Assembly (NCBI RefSeq): GCF_016808095.1
Contig: NC_068973.1
Location: forward strand, 4,212,501-4,276,500
Reading direction: 5' to 3'
Length of the DNA: 64,000 nt
Origin: Vigna angularis
Taxonomy: Eukaryota > Streptophyta > Magnoliopsida > Fabales > Fabaceae
Shown: piece after piece, positions 1-12,389 of the stretch
How positions within the stretch are numbered: the stretch's first letter is position 1
Layout: the number at the start of each line of letters is the position of its first letter
The notes under the pieces: generated by a model
Database searches by the model: none
What the model was told of the DNA's origin: nothing
What the model saw: only the letters and a program-made list of their open reading frames with translations
Translations under genes and position numbers: made by a program

Positions 1-3000
1 TAAAATTTTGGGCAAAGAAATTGATTTTTTTTAAATTAAATTTTATTTCAAAACCATGTATTTCAAAATTAAAATTTATGAAAAATAATAATTAAATTTA
101 ATTATTGAAATATGTTTTGTGTAGTAGGCATAATTTGTATTAAGAGGAAGTGCATAGTTGTAGAATTTTAATTTCCTTTAATAAATTTTTAATTATATTT
201 TTTTTATTTGAAATACATTCTATTAAAATTCTTAAAATTTTTAAAAAAAAATTTCATCCAAACAACTATTTTCTTTTGAAAAAAATAAATTTACCAAATA
301 AATTAATTATTCTTTAAAATTATCTTATTCAAACATACTATCAAGAACTTGAGTGTTGACCACCAGATATAAAGAGAAGATAAAGAAAGATAATCCTTTA
401 AAGAAGTATTTGTTTGGCAGTGTCTCAAGTTTTTTTCTATTAGCAAACTTATATTATATATCTATAAACAGAGTATTTGGAGTATTTATATTATAAATAT
501 TATTTATAACAGAAAAGTTATAGATTTGTCGCTTAAATTATTGTTCTCCCAATTCCGCACCACAGAAAAGTTATTTTATTTACTGTTATTAATATTTTAA
601 AATTCAGTTTATACATTATTTAATATTATTTTTATTTACTGTTATTTAAAAATTTGACTTAGAAACTATTTAAAATACAATACTAGAAGCTTTAATAAAT
701 AAAAGAAAACAAAAATGGATTCTGTGATTCTTAATCTTAGGAATGAGGGATAGTAAGAAATATTGGATTCAGCACGTGTAATAAAGTCTTCTGCTCGGTC
801 AACATTCTACCCAAAGAATAAAGCAATTCATAAAATAAAATATTAGTTGTACACCAATAAGTAATAATGCTAATTTCCAAACATTTATTTCTCCCTATAT
901 TAAAAGTGGGATAAAAGTGTAAATAAATTAGACAGAAAGTTATTTTACTTAAATAAGTATTTTTGTTAACTTCCACCTAATTTCATTTTTGAAATTTTTA
1001 AATTTGCAATGTGGTACAAAGTTCTTTCAAGAAAACGTGGTAAGTAGATGGAGAACACATGAGTAAACCATAAAGTTGTCGAAGTTGGCAGAAAGGTATA
1101 TATTATCTCTTATGGAGAACAAGCTGCATGCCCTAATTAGTTTTTAGAAATACTCACATGTGTGGATTTCATCATAATCATTAAAAGAAATAATATAGAA
1201 AATAAATAATTTTTATAATTTTATTTTAGGTACTTAATTAAATTTTAAAAAATAATTATACAATTTAAAGAATAAAATAATAAATTAACCGATATTAATA
1301 AAATAAGTATAATTTTATTATAAAAAATCAATTACAGTTTTAAAATATAATTATAAATTTTTAAAATAAATTCATAAAATAATTTATAGTAATAAAGATA
1401 AAATAAATAAATAAAATGTGGATGTGGCAAAACAATTATGTGAGACATTTAGAAAATCAATCCTCGTGTTGGAAAAGGAAAAACATATCATTTTGGGAGG
1501 ACCCATATTGATTGAAAATGGTTATATCATTAGACACATGTTTCCAGAACTACATGTCAAAATAAGAAAATAAGAAAATAAGAAAGTTATAGTGGTTGAA
1601 CTAGGAAATTAATGGGTGTGACAATCAAAGTGGAGAAGATAATTATTTGAATGAGAAAAACTTAAGTTCTATGATTAGTGAACTCAGATTAGTAAATTAA
1701 AATAAACAAACAAATGATGATAAATAAATTGGTATCTTTGGATAGTATTTGAATTTGTTCCTATGTTAATAGAAAATATCCATATTTTACGGTTATAAAT
1801 GTTAGTAATATCTAATTTTTTAAATTGTATACTGAAAAATATAAATATGTACATATTTGTTTGGTTTTCATACTTCTCCATTTCTTAAATTATTAAAACA
1901 CTTTACTTTACGTTTTATTTTGAAAGTTATTCAAGTACAATTTTTCGTTCATTGAAGAAAAGGAAGAAGTTATTTTAATTTTAAATTCTTAACAATAGCA
2001 TGATTTGTTTTTTGGTTTATTTTTTATACAAAAATGTTTAATAAATATTTGAATGAGTGATCATAATTATGATAATATATCTTGTTTGCTTATTGATGTT
2101 TTATATTTTCAATAGACATAATTGATGTTTTATGTTTCCAATAGACATAATGTCATTTCTTTTTTACCTTTCACAAAAATAGCTTATAGGCCTTTGAATA
2201 CTCATTTAAGCAATAATACTCAAAGAGTAAGAGAATCTTAACTTTATTGTGTTTCATTGTTGAAACACCCATAATCACGTGCTTAAGTGCCAATGTTCAT
2301 CAAACAACACTTAAATAAGGATAATCTTTTAAGCACCTATGAATATTGGCTTAAGTGGTTCCTTTAACATTGTTTAAGCAAAAGTTTACACCCATTTAAG
2401 AGAGAATAACTTAACAACTTTTTGTCAAAGATGTTTTCTCTTGTAGTATTTTCAAATTTACTCTTATAAATTTTGGTTTATAGTGACAATGTATTTGTCT
2501 TAAGTGAAGAACTCTCTCTTTGACAAAGTAAAAAATTACATTTTATGAAGAATTTTGTCACATAATTTTTAGTGAAGAACATTTGACATCACAACATTTT
2601 ATTATTAACATAATTTTATAACAACTTATATGATAAAGTGTTAAGAAACGAGGTGTTTTCGTCACAAAAATTTACAAAATAAATATGTCATAAGAAAATA
2701 TTTATTCGTGATATTTATTTATTTTAAACTATTTCATCACAAATAAATATATATTTTTTCTACATGGACAAGAAGTTCTTAAAATTCACACAATAAAATA
2801 TAGTTTAAAATAATTAAGCAATTCATACATTATAGAATTATGATAAAATTAAATAAAACTAAACATTCAACTGATTATTCATTATTTTTTCTAATTATTA
2901 TTGTTATATATTATTTAAATATATATATATATATATATTATGCTATTTTCTTTATTCATTCGTACTAAATAAAAATAAATTAGTTATTCATTTTAATCTC

Positions 3001-5044
3001 AACAATTTTTTTTTAAAAAAAAACTTAAATTCTAGATGAAAATGTTAAATAATCTTCAATTCTTTTTTTCATATTTGTAAGTTTATTTGCATATGAACCA
3101 ACACTTGTGCTAGATAAAATAAAATGGATCCACGCTAGAAGGATATGCTTCCTCCAACTATTTGTGAAGAAAGAATTAGTAAATACAAATAGTGAATCTT
3201 TCGAGAATAAAAATAATAAGTGTGTTGACTTTATAAAAGAGATCAATGAGACTTGAGTCTGTCCATCACTTTTAACTTATATATCTCTCAATCTAAAACC
3301 TTGAGACAATAATTTATAGATCTTCTTTTTTATGTGGTGTTTTACTTTCTCAATACTTGGACTCACATTTTGATTTCTAATATTTTTCCTTAAGGGTAAG
3401 TCCCTTTTACTTTGATAGACTCCTTCTTCAAGAATAACATTTTCAATAACTGAGTATCTCTTTTGTACCACTATTATCTTTAACGAGACAAAGAGTCTTT
3501 TTTATACAAAATCCACACTTGTATTCAGTGGAATCATTCTCAACTACAAATATATATTTTGCATCGTTGTTATATTTTAACGAGACCGAAAGTCTTTTCA
3601 ACACATGATCCACACTTATAATCAATCTCCAACATTAATTATCGGATATGATATTACTGTTGAGTCTATAAAAAGAGAAATTCATTAAAAAAATACATTA
3701 ATAAAACTTGAGTTGAACCATATAAAAAATTAACATCAATTCTTAAAAAAAATAGATTAATGTTTTTTTTTGTAAATGTTACCGTTTATTTATGTATTCT
3801 CTATTTTGAATAAGTCAAGTCCTATATTTATTTGGGATTTATTGTTATGTTTTATGAGTCAGTTTTTCAATTTTATTCAGAGTGGTCATGGATAAGTTTG
3901 GTTGCTTTTATGTATGTAGTTAAAGAAGGGATATTTTTCTGTTTTCATTCGTAACTGAAGTTTTCAATGAATAATACATTTATGAGACATGAAACGAGAA
4001 AAAGAAAAGTACCTCTATATCTTGTTTCAAATCTCTATTTCAACAAACGAGTGACGGCACGATAGTCCCCAATGCCATGTTTATCATGTTTTCATATATA
4101 TACACTTGGGTGGATATGTACGTTACTCCCTCTCTTCTCACAATCAACGAATAGTGAAAACAATGCCATGTAGATTTTCCTAAAAAAGTGAACTAAAAGT
4201 GGTGAGTCCAATTAAAGAATTTTTGTTTTAAGTTATTAAAAAGAAATAATTTCTTTTATAGAAGCCTTTTCCTTACACGTAATTCTCACTTTTTCAAGAA
4301 CAATCTGCTTTTTAAAAGTCCCCGCGGAGTGTGCCTCAATACAAAACGTTTTATCCCTTTTCTTTTATAGCGCGTCACATCTATATATATTTTTTTATTT
4401 GTTTAATAATTTTCCAAACTCTGCCAGTACACAATTTTTGAGTTTTCTTTATCTTTCTTCATAACGTCTCATGTTCCCTCTTAGCTCTACTTATTCTCTT
4501 CCAATGCTTATGACAGAAAACTCCATTTCCCTCCATCTAGTACTTAACAGTTACTCAAAACATTATGAATAAATGCTTTATTTAATTATTTTCACTTATT
4601 GTTTTATGTTACTATTAACTTATTATCATTAGAATTTATCCTCTGATAAATCAAATCTAAAAAAGAAAATCTTCATTTTCATAATTGGAGTAGCAACCCT
4701 CCACATTACGATAAAAACATTCCTAATTACTCATAATTAATATAATGGGTCCCCTACCACCTGATCATACACGCAAGTGATTGTATCTAGACAAAAGATA
4801 TTATCCTTAAAAATTCAATATATGCCCCAGAAGTTACATTATCAGCAGACAACTTTACAATTAATTCGTGACAATTAAATGAATTATGTTCCCATCTAAA
4901 AAATTCGAAACCTTGACTACTTGGTAAATAAATTTCATCGGTAACTACCAACACATAGGGCTTGGCCTAACAAAAATTGACCAACCCAAACCCGATTCTG
5001 GTCCCGGAATTGGATATAATAAAATTATCCAAACCCTGACCCTC
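1..5044. other. AT-rich intergenic region, no gene seen
   Basis: No reading frame here has codon use, a domain or a splice structure that I recognise as a gene. The stretch is strongly AT-rich with many homopolymer runs and short TA runs (for example about 2922-2938). It holds two small direct duplications. One is a roughly 28-bp tandem repeat near 2092-2150. The other is a roughly 98-bp period repeat at about 3480-3625, which translates on the minus strand with a repeated Cys-Gly-x-Cys segment. The part downstream of the ERF gene, about 4300-5044, is less extreme in composition and probably includes that gene's 3' UTR. Confidence 0.7.
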
Positions 5045-5671
5045 TTAGAAGTTCCACAAGAACGGGTCCTGGACTATCATCCCGTCCACGTTCTCTTCTC
5101 CGTCATCGAAACTAGGAAGCCCCGGCAAGAAGAAATCGCGGCTGAAATCGTCGAAACTCGGAAAATCGGAGAACTCGGGGGCGAAACTGCCCGAACCGAG
5201 ATCCGAAAACGGGTCGCGAAATGACCCGTTTTGGAATATGGGGTCGTTCTGAACCGACACGTCGGAGAGAGGAGGAGACGACGACTCCAACCTGAACGAC
5301 GCCGTTTCCTCGTCCGAAGCTAAAGACTCCACGTGTTGCTGACCGGAACACTCTTTTTGGGGCTCCGAATTGGCGAAACTAGCCGCGGCTATCTGAATCT
5401 GAGGGGGGGTCATGGTCCTCCCCCCGGCGATGTTGGGCGGGTCATTCGGGAAGTTAAATTTGGCGCCGCTGCCACGTAAGCAGAACATGGCCGCGTCGAA
5501 AGCGCGCGCCGCCTTCTCGGCGCTGTCGTAGGAACCCAACCAAATCCTTTGGCGGCTGTTGGGAAGCCTAATTTCCGACACGTACTTGCCCCACTTCCTC
5601 TTCCGTACTCCCCTGTACGACGTATTGGTTCGCTCCTCCGTAGTTTTTTCCACGCTACCAGGCTTCACCAT
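5045..5671 (-). CDS. AP2/ERF transcription factor, ERF017/ERF018-like
   Basis: Single-exon gene of 208 aa starting at an ATG (5671-5669). A single AP2/ERF domain occupies about residues 18-76. It contains [19 protein letters not shown], then a [18 protein letters not shown] helix segment and the closing FNFP. This fold binds GCC-box or DRE/CRT-type promoter DNA. After the domain comes a [14 protein letters not shown] segment and a Ser/Asp/Phe-rich acidic tail ending in FLWNF. Both resemble the Arabidopsis ERF017 group (ERF group II, DREB A-5-like) as I recall it. The acidic aromatic tail suggests an activator, but this is inference. The coding DNA is far more GC-rich than its surroundings. 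No intron is needed, as is usual for this family. The exact paralogue is uncertain. Confidence 0.93.
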   Translation of the reverse strand: MVKPGSVEKTTEERTNTSYRGVRKRKWGKYVSEIRLPNSRQRIWLGSYDSAEKAARAFDAAMFCLRGSGAKFNFPNDPPNIAGGRTMTPPQIQIAAASFANSEPQKECSGQQHVESLASDEETASFRLESSSPPLSDVSVQNDPIFQNGSFRDPFSDLGSGSFAPEFSDFPSFDDFSRDFFLPGLPSFDDGEENVDGMIVQDPFLWNF

Positions 5672-5830
5672 TCCTTACAGTCACTCTTTAAATAAGTAAC
5701 CAAAAATGTTTTACTCTGATGATTCTTTTTTTTTTTTTTTTGCGATTTTAGAAATGGAAGCTTTGTCTTTGGCTTGTGCTGAGAATCTGTGTCGTATGCG
5801 TTTTCTGAGGGTGGAGTTTGTTTGCGGCTC

Positions 5831-5838
5831 TTTATATA
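5831..5838 (-). promoter_or_regulatory. TATA box candidate for the ERF gene
   Basis: On the minus strand this reads TATATAAA, about 160 bp upstream of the ERF start codon. That leaves room for a leader of roughly 130 nt, which includes a long A/T homopolymer at about 5726-5741. Further upstream a palindromic G-box core, CACGTG, lies at 6028-6033, and an ACGCGT (CGCG-type) motif at about 5967. These are sequence matches only; use is inferred from position. Confidence 0.5.
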
Positions 5839-6099
5839 TGTGCAGAAGCGAGTGAAGTTGTTTGACTCACTGTGATGTAAGACTTCAAAGGCGCGTGTGG
5901 GGCTTAGAAAGTGCATGCTGTTGTACACATGGACATTTGTGACGAGAGCAGTGATGGTTTGCATCTACGCGTCGAGACAGTCCCTGGAGGAAACATCGTG
6001 GACCACCACCACGTTCGTTTTTTGTTCCACGTGAATCTAGAACCATAGTGTCTGTGTCTTGTATAATAGTGGGTACCGTACCATAATCTCACTTCATTA

Positions 6100-8036
6100 G
6101 CTTAATAAACTACACATTTGCAGGTAGATTAGCAGCACCATGAATTTAATAATACTCTGTTTAGATTGGGATGTTGAACTTCTAAATTTTCAACTGAAAA
6201 ATGTGGTGGTGAATAGAAACTAGTGAATACCACTCCCCCAAGTCCCACCTCCAAATCATTGTACGAGGGAAACTTCCAATTACTTTGCTTTTTAACAAGT
6301 CAAAATTAACAGTGAAACCATGAAAAAATTAATAATACTTGACTGCGGTTGTAATGGAACGTGAAAAAACACACATAATTATGCATGGACCCAACCTATT
6401 AAATATTATTTTATTTATTCTTATCTCACAATAAGGATTAAGAAATTAATATATATAATATGGTAAAATATTAATAATATGGTAAACAGATATTGTTATT
6501 CCTTAATAGATAATCAACAAGTCAACCGTGGAGATCAAATAAACTTCAAGTGGATTATGTTGTATCAAAATTACCTGTTTTTTAAGATAATATGAAGAAC
6601 TTAATTTTTTTTTTCCTTTTGAGTTAGTTTCATAATATCTCTAAACTACCTTCGAGTCTATGTTTATATACTAGAATATAATTAGATTAATCGTCACCTT
6701 CTTATTTTTAATGTAATTTTTATTATTTATATTTCGAAAGAATAATTTTGTATATATTATGTAAGTCAAACTTAGTGTCTCACGATGTAATATAAGTTTA
6801 AGAGGCTAATATTTATAACACTAAAATATTTATATTTATGCATATATGAGTGTTGGTTTACATGAGTGCTAATATTTATATGAGTGTTATATTTTATAAC
6901 ATTAAACTGTGGCTAATATATTTATATGAGTGTTATATATCCTTGATTTTATTAATTATGCTTAGATTCATTTGATTTGTTAAGTCATATATTTACACCT
7001 TCATAAGATATGCGACATATAATAATATGTTGAGGAAAATAGTTTTGACAATAAAAACAATATATTATTTTTGTTATATTACAGCATCATCCCTTACATC
7101 AGTACAGGAGTAAACTTCAATCAAACAACGATTACTCCTTTCATTGCCAACGCGTTGGGAGTGGTCGCTGTTACTAAATGCAGATAAAGTGCACATTAAA
7201 TACGCAAGATCTCCACACGAGTTCCTTTCCAAAAAAAAATTAAGTATAAAATTAACTCTTGCAAAAATTAATTTACAAATTTTGTTTAATATTTTATATA
7301 TTAATTATTTAAATTAACCAAAAGTTACTACTTTTTTATAATTTTTATCTTCTATTTTTTTTTCCTGAAAAATTTGTTCATTGTATGTCCATGATAATCC
7401 TTGTTCTAAACCCAGGTCAAAATTATGACTTTTCATTGTCGTGTCAACTAGGGCTACCCTTTCTTTTTCCTTTTTCATATTCTTATTTTATTTTTTTCGA
7501 AATGTACGTATCGTTATCATTATAGGCACACTTAACCATATCATTATTTTGTGTCTTCATGTATAGTGTGCATGCTATTTATTATTATAAGGATATGACA
7601 CCTACGAAGAGAGAGAATGAATTGACTTTAAGGATAAATTGCAATAACAGATAAAAAAGAATTATAACAAAATTAAGAGGTTTCAAAACAAAAGATTAAG
7701 AAGTTATGCGTATTTATTTATAGATAAGAAGTAATTTTTAACTAATGATACGGTTTTAAAATGATATTGAATACGTGTGAATTGGAAAATTTTGACTTTG
7801 GTTAAATGAGATGTAAATAGTTAAAACTTTGATTTTTTTTTAAAGTTGTTATATGATTGTTCACTTATTGGTTAATATATTTTAAAAAATGGTGGTTTTG
7901 TGTTTTATGTATTTTTTGTGGTAATAATATTAAATCTTTCTTTCGTTATTATGTTGGGTGCAACTTGACTTTATAAGCCAATTTTGTGAGATTAAATTAA
8001 ATTTAAAGTCCATTTTTAAACATAATACTTTAACTA
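6100..8036. other. AT-rich intergenic region with a TRIM-like fragment
   Basis: No coding potential recognised. Near 7953-8025 a segment beginning TGTTGGGTGCAAC and containing TTATAAGCCAATTTTG resembles part of the TRIM-like LTR at 8656-8772. It is probably an older fragment of the same kind of repeat. The rest is low-complexity AT-rich DNA. Confidence 0.5.
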
Positions 8037-8232
8037 AGGATGACAACGGGTCGGATTGGACATGGACAGTGCTTACTTGACCCGCCACAAAAACATTCAC
8101 CCATTACCGTTTGTTACATGTGCAGATACCTATTTAAAAAATATCTGTGAATATTTTAAAATTTGTGGGTGCTCAAGGATACCCGTGGATATTGAAAAAA
8201 CAAGATATTTAATAAATTTTTAAAATAATATT

Positions 8233-8267
<35 letters not shown>

Positions 8268-8558
8268 AATTAACATTTAATTTTAATTAAATTTAATCTA
8301 ATAAAATATAAAATAATTTTAATTAAATTTACATAATAAAATATAATTTTAATTTTAATTTTAATTTTAATTTTTTTTTGTGGGTAAAAAAATACTCGCA
8401 GGTAACGGATAATATAAATATGCACCCGATCTGTTTATAAACGGGTATTAATATATATGTTGCCCGTTACTTGTGAGTAATAAATATCCGTGAATACTAA
8501 CTATTTGTCGTAGATTTTATATGTAGATACCCGCAAGCACATGTATTTTTGTCATCTC
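8037..8558. mobile_element. hAT-like MITE (non-autonomous DNA transposon)
   Basis: The ends are short inverted repeats: AGGATGACAACGGG at the left and TTTTTGTCATCTC at the right. Each is flanked by TAACTA (8031-8036 and 8559-8564), which may be what remains of an 8-bp hAT-type target duplication. The interior is non-coding. It has further GGGT/ACCC-type inverted motifs (for example GGATACCCGTGG and ACGGGTATT) and a TA run at 8236-8262. No transposase is present. Family assignment rests on terminus style only. Confidence 0.55.
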
Positions 8559-8655
8559 TAACTAGTGATTGTTTAAGTCAATCCTAACAAAATTTGTTGT
8601 TTGTTGCCCATATTGTATGTTTAGTTCTATGCAAGGATGTATATACTTCAGCGTA

Positions 8656-8772
8656 TGTTGGAAGTCTCATTTCAACTAATGATACAATTTTAGAGTATAT
8701 AAGTGGATGTAAATCTCACCTTATAAGCCAGTTTTGTAGGGTTGAGTTAGACTTCAAATTTATTGTTTAACA
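8656..8772 (+). mobile_element. TRIM-like solo LTR
   Basis: A 117-bp segment that begins TGTTGGAAGTCTCA and ends TTTAACA. In between it carries AGTATATAAGTGG (TATA-like) and CCTTATAAGCCAGTTTTG. This order is typical of short LTRs of terminal-repeat retrotransposons in miniature, which are common in dicots. I did not find a convincing 5-bp target duplication, so the ends may have decayed. There is no coding capacity. Confidence 0.5.
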
Positions 8773-11178
8773 CAAACTATGGAAGATAGGGGTGGCAATT
8801 TCCATTTGTCATTAGCTTAAGGTAAATATTGATTGTGAAACTAGAAGTTGTCCTGATTTAGCTTCATGTGCTAGAATTTTTAAAGAAAGTGAGCATAAAT
8901 ATGTGAGTAGTTTTTCAGCTTTTTTTAAACTTCTATTTAAGTCAAATTTGTGGGGTTATTTATGCATTGAAGCTTGCTTGGAGGGAGAATTTTTACAGGT
9001 TTTGGTTGGAGAGTGATTCTTCTTTAGTGTGTTATAATTTTTTGCATTATCGATTGGTTTTTTGGAGTCTTAGAGTGAGGTGTCACTACTTGCATTAAAC
9101 ATATACAGTTCAAAGTTTCTCATATTTTTCGTGAAAGAAATCATTTTGCTCATAATTAACTAATTTAACTTTGATTCATAAAAACAATAAAAGTGATTTA
9201 ATTTTTTGTCTTCATGTATTTATTTATATATTTTTTTCATAATATGTATAGTTGTCCATGTTTCTTAAAGTGTAATTTTTATCATGGTGTGATTCCCCTA
9301 TTTTTTTGTATTTTTTATTTTATTTTTTTATTTTTTAATAAAATTTAATGCGATGAGAAATGATTGATGGTTTTTGGAGTGTTAATATAGCTTAAGATAT
9401 AATGTACATCTCACTAATTCAAATAATTAAATAAAAATAATAATAAGATGAAATGTTTTATTTTAATATGTGAATTACAAGTTAATAAAATATGTTTTTA
9501 ATTTATTAGATGTTAAATATCGAGGTGGGGTAGGATTCTCAATCACATTCTCGTGTGAAATCAACATGGAGAAATTATTGGAGTATGGTGGTTGGTATTT
9601 AGCACCAGTTAGTAATTACAAATATAATAAATTCAGTTATAAAAAATAGAAATAAAAAGTAAGGAGAATATCTCCCTCACACATGTTAAGATGTGATGAC
9701 AAAATACAAGAATATGACGGGAAAAGAAATTGGTCAACGTATCATTTAACCTTCTTTTTTTTCTCGGGCACACTGTTTTATAGAACTTACTAATCATGTT
9801 TAAGATATAACTTTAAAATATAAATAATATTTTTAAAAATAATTGTACAAACAATGATAATTAGAACAATAATTAACATAGAAAGTGATGTCGAAATGAG
9901 AATCATAATATTGATAAACATCTAATAACCATTGATTGTTTCTTCTTAATGTACAAGATCGCGACAGTTTTGTAATATGTGTGTTGGCTTTGCAAGCCAA
10001 TAAAAAAAAAAGAAAGAAAAAGGAATGTCACATAGAGTGACTTATATTATTAGTATTTCAAACATATCCTCTTATGATCCATTGTCAACCTAGGCAGCCA
10101 TAAAAATAATTGGAAATCTCTTCTCTTGTTCTTATATCTTTCATAAAAAAAATTATATAGTTTCAATTAAATTTTAATTTTTTTATAAAGAATTATCCTA
10201 ATGAATGCTTAAAATTTTTATATATTTTTAATTAAATTTATAATAATTAATTTTGCTTATCGACTAAGATGATATAGTGATCATCTTATCTTATCATTAC
10301 TTATATGTATCTCAATATAAACTAAATTTTAAATTTCTTATATATTTAAATATTTTTAATTAAATCTATAAGAAATTATAAAATAGCTAAACTAGGAGTA
10401 GTCTTAAAAGTTTGTTTTTGAAAGTAGTTTATGAGGAATACGGTAAAACCTAGGTAAAACCTAGGTGATATAATATTTAGTTGTTTTTCTTAATATCTAG
10501 ATCGGTTAATAATGTAAATCTATTAAATTTGGATGTTACAAAATTATTATTAATTCTTTTTATTAAATGCTAAAAAAAATCGTACTTTTCTATTTTGTTA
10601 TTTCATTCTTTTCACGTAAAAAGAATAAAAAAATAAAAACATAATTCAAAATTTAAGTTATTAACAAAATTAAGTATTTTAATTAGATTTCTAGTTACAA
10701 AATTTATTTTACTGAATATCCAAAAAAATATGTTTTTTTATTAATGAGTAAAACTGAATCCAATATATCAAAATTTGTTGGATATTTAAAACTTAATTAT
10801 AGTAATGTTTTTCATCATATGAAAACATAGAAACAAATACAAATTAAAAGTTGTCATATCAGAAAGAAAGAAAATTTAATTAAAAACTATAAATTTTAAC
10901 AGTTAATAAAATATAAATATCTAACAATAACTTAATTAAAATAACTAAATTTTAAAGAAAAATAAAATTTGATTAATTTAATTATATGTCATTGAAATAG
11001 AAGAGTGTACCTGAAAACAAAGAGTCTCAATTTGGTTCCTCTGTTGTATGCTGACTTTGGAAAGAATTAAAAAGGTAACCCTAATTGACCCAACTATGAA
11101 GAAATCTCAACGCGTTGGCTTTGAATTGAATAAACCTTATTTCATCATCGCAAGTTAACCGCACGTGAATATCAAAAC

Positions 11179-11181
<3 letters not shown>
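8773..11181. other. AT-rich intergenic region, no gene seen
   Basis: Low-complexity AT-rich DNA with no open frame of recognisable protein character and no clear element boundaries. A short direct repeat, GGTAAAACCTA, occurs twice in a row near 10442-10464. Confidence 0.6.

Positions 11182-11267
<86 letters not shown>
11182..11267. repeat. (TA)n microsatellite, about 86 bp
   Basis: An uninterrupted TA dinucleotide run about 220 bp left of the MULE. Any Ile-Tyr reading frame across it is an artefact of the repeat. Confidence 0.95.
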
Positions 11268-11268
<1 letters not shown>

Positions 11269-11485
11269 GCTCCGTATACACATTCATAACTCAAATATAG
11301 GTTAATTTATTTAACGGTTTCTAACTAATAAACCATATAAAAATACTTAAAAAATAAGTAGTTTACATTTGCGTAAAGATAATTAAAAAACAATTGGAAA
11401 AATTATCTAAAACAACATAAATATTTATTTGCCTATCTAAAACAGCCATTCACCAAAATAGTAACTTATCTAAAACAATTTAAGA

Positions 11486-11494
11486 TATTTTTTT
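11486..11494. repeat. MULE target-site duplication, left copy
   Basis: TATTTTTTT lies immediately outside the left terminus. The same nine bases follow the right terminus at 16795-16803. A 9-bp duplication is the hallmark of Mutator-type insertion. The T-rich content makes a chance match somewhat easier, but it sits exactly at both inverted-repeat ends. Confidence 0.85.
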
Positions 11495-11872
11495 GGTTTA
11501 ATGTCTCAATAGGTCTCTATTTTTGTCCCAAATTTGAAATAGGTCCTGTTATATTTGAAGTCTTAATTAGATCCTTATTTTTGTTAATTTGATGCAAATA
11601 AATTCTTTCCGTCAATTTCACAAAACGGCGTTAAGGAGTGCGTGACGTAGCGTGTGTGAAATCAATTTTTTAATACTCAGAAATTTTGATTGAATTAAAT
11701 ATAGTATAATTCATGCTGAAAGTAATTAAACAGAGGGCAAATTTGGAAAAAGTGAATGTTTTTTTTGTGAAACATCTCTGGCAGGGAGAAATCAAAATCA
11801 ACTTGGGGATTTTTCTATTCTAGGGCTCGTGTGGTGTCAGAGTTGGGAAAGAGTGGATGCCCGAGGGAGAAT
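11495..11872 (+). repeat. MULE left terminal inverted repeat
   Basis: About 378 bp. The outer 20 bp and the inner part (about 11735-11872) match the inverted right end with only a few differences. The middle part, about 11514-11734, has no counterpart in the right repeat. The inner part reads into the leader of the GRF zinc-finger gene, whose ATG sits just inside the repeat. Confidence 0.85.
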
Positions 11873-11875
11873 CAA

Positions 11876-12389
11876 ATGCAGAATTCACGTTCAACATGTT
11901 CTTCGACTTCCAATGGCTGGCGGAATGGAGAGGCGAAGGTCGTTTTTCGTGGTGCGTCACCCCTTTGTCTGTGTGGAGAGAAAACAGTGGCGAGAACAGC
12001 TGGAACGGCTAAGAACAGAGGGAAACAATTTTGGGGGTGCCCTAAGTATAAGGTAACCGAAACGTGGATGAGTTGTTTGTTTTACTTCAAAGTCGTATTC
12101 ATTGGGTTTTAATTTTTTTTTACAGAACGGGCATGAAAACGGTGGTTGCAATTTCTTCAAATGGTGCTGTGATGATGGTAATGAAAGATGTTATACGAAT
12201 CTGAAGTGGGAAGGAAATCATGAGTGTTTGTCAAAGACAGAAGAAATGGGTGGGGTAGCGAATATGGTGATTGATTTGAAAAATTCTGTTAAGGTTGTGG
12301 AAAAATGGATGAAGTTGTTGATAGGGGCTGTTTGTTGTATTTGTGTGGTTAATATTATTGTAATTTCAATATGGATGACAAATCCATAA
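11876..12389 (+). CDS. GRF-type zinc-finger protein with C-terminal membrane anchor
   Basis: Two exons, 11876-12052 and 12126-12389, joined in phase 0 across an AAG/GTAACC donor and a TTTTTTTACAG acceptor, give 146 aa. Residues 31-72 fit a GRF zinc finger: C-L-C-G at 31-34, a basic linker with G-K-Q-F-W-G-C-P at 49-56, and G-G-C-N-F-F-K-W at 65-72. The probable zinc ligands are Cys31, Cys33, Cys55 and Cys67. GRF fingers bind single-stranded nucleic acid in the topoisomerase 3 and APE2 families. A short helical stretch leads to a hydrophobic segment at about 123-143 that looks like a single membrane span. The layout resembles small plant proteins annotated as At4g04775-like. An open frame continues upstream of the ATG into the terminal repeat, but only from a GTG, so I use the first ATG. 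The gene sits where mudrB lies in MuDR. Its role in transposition, if any, is unknown. Confidence 0.78.

Noticed and set aside
11081..11287. Ile-Tyr repeat protein over the TA microsatellite (and the similar one at 60298-60564)
   Set aside because: It is a microsatellite translation, not a gene.
11829..12056. Plus-strand frame in the MULE left end as a separate small gene
   Set aside because: It overlaps the GRF zinc-finger exon in another frame and has no domain. The GRF frame has clear zinc ligands, a splice site and a continuing second exon.
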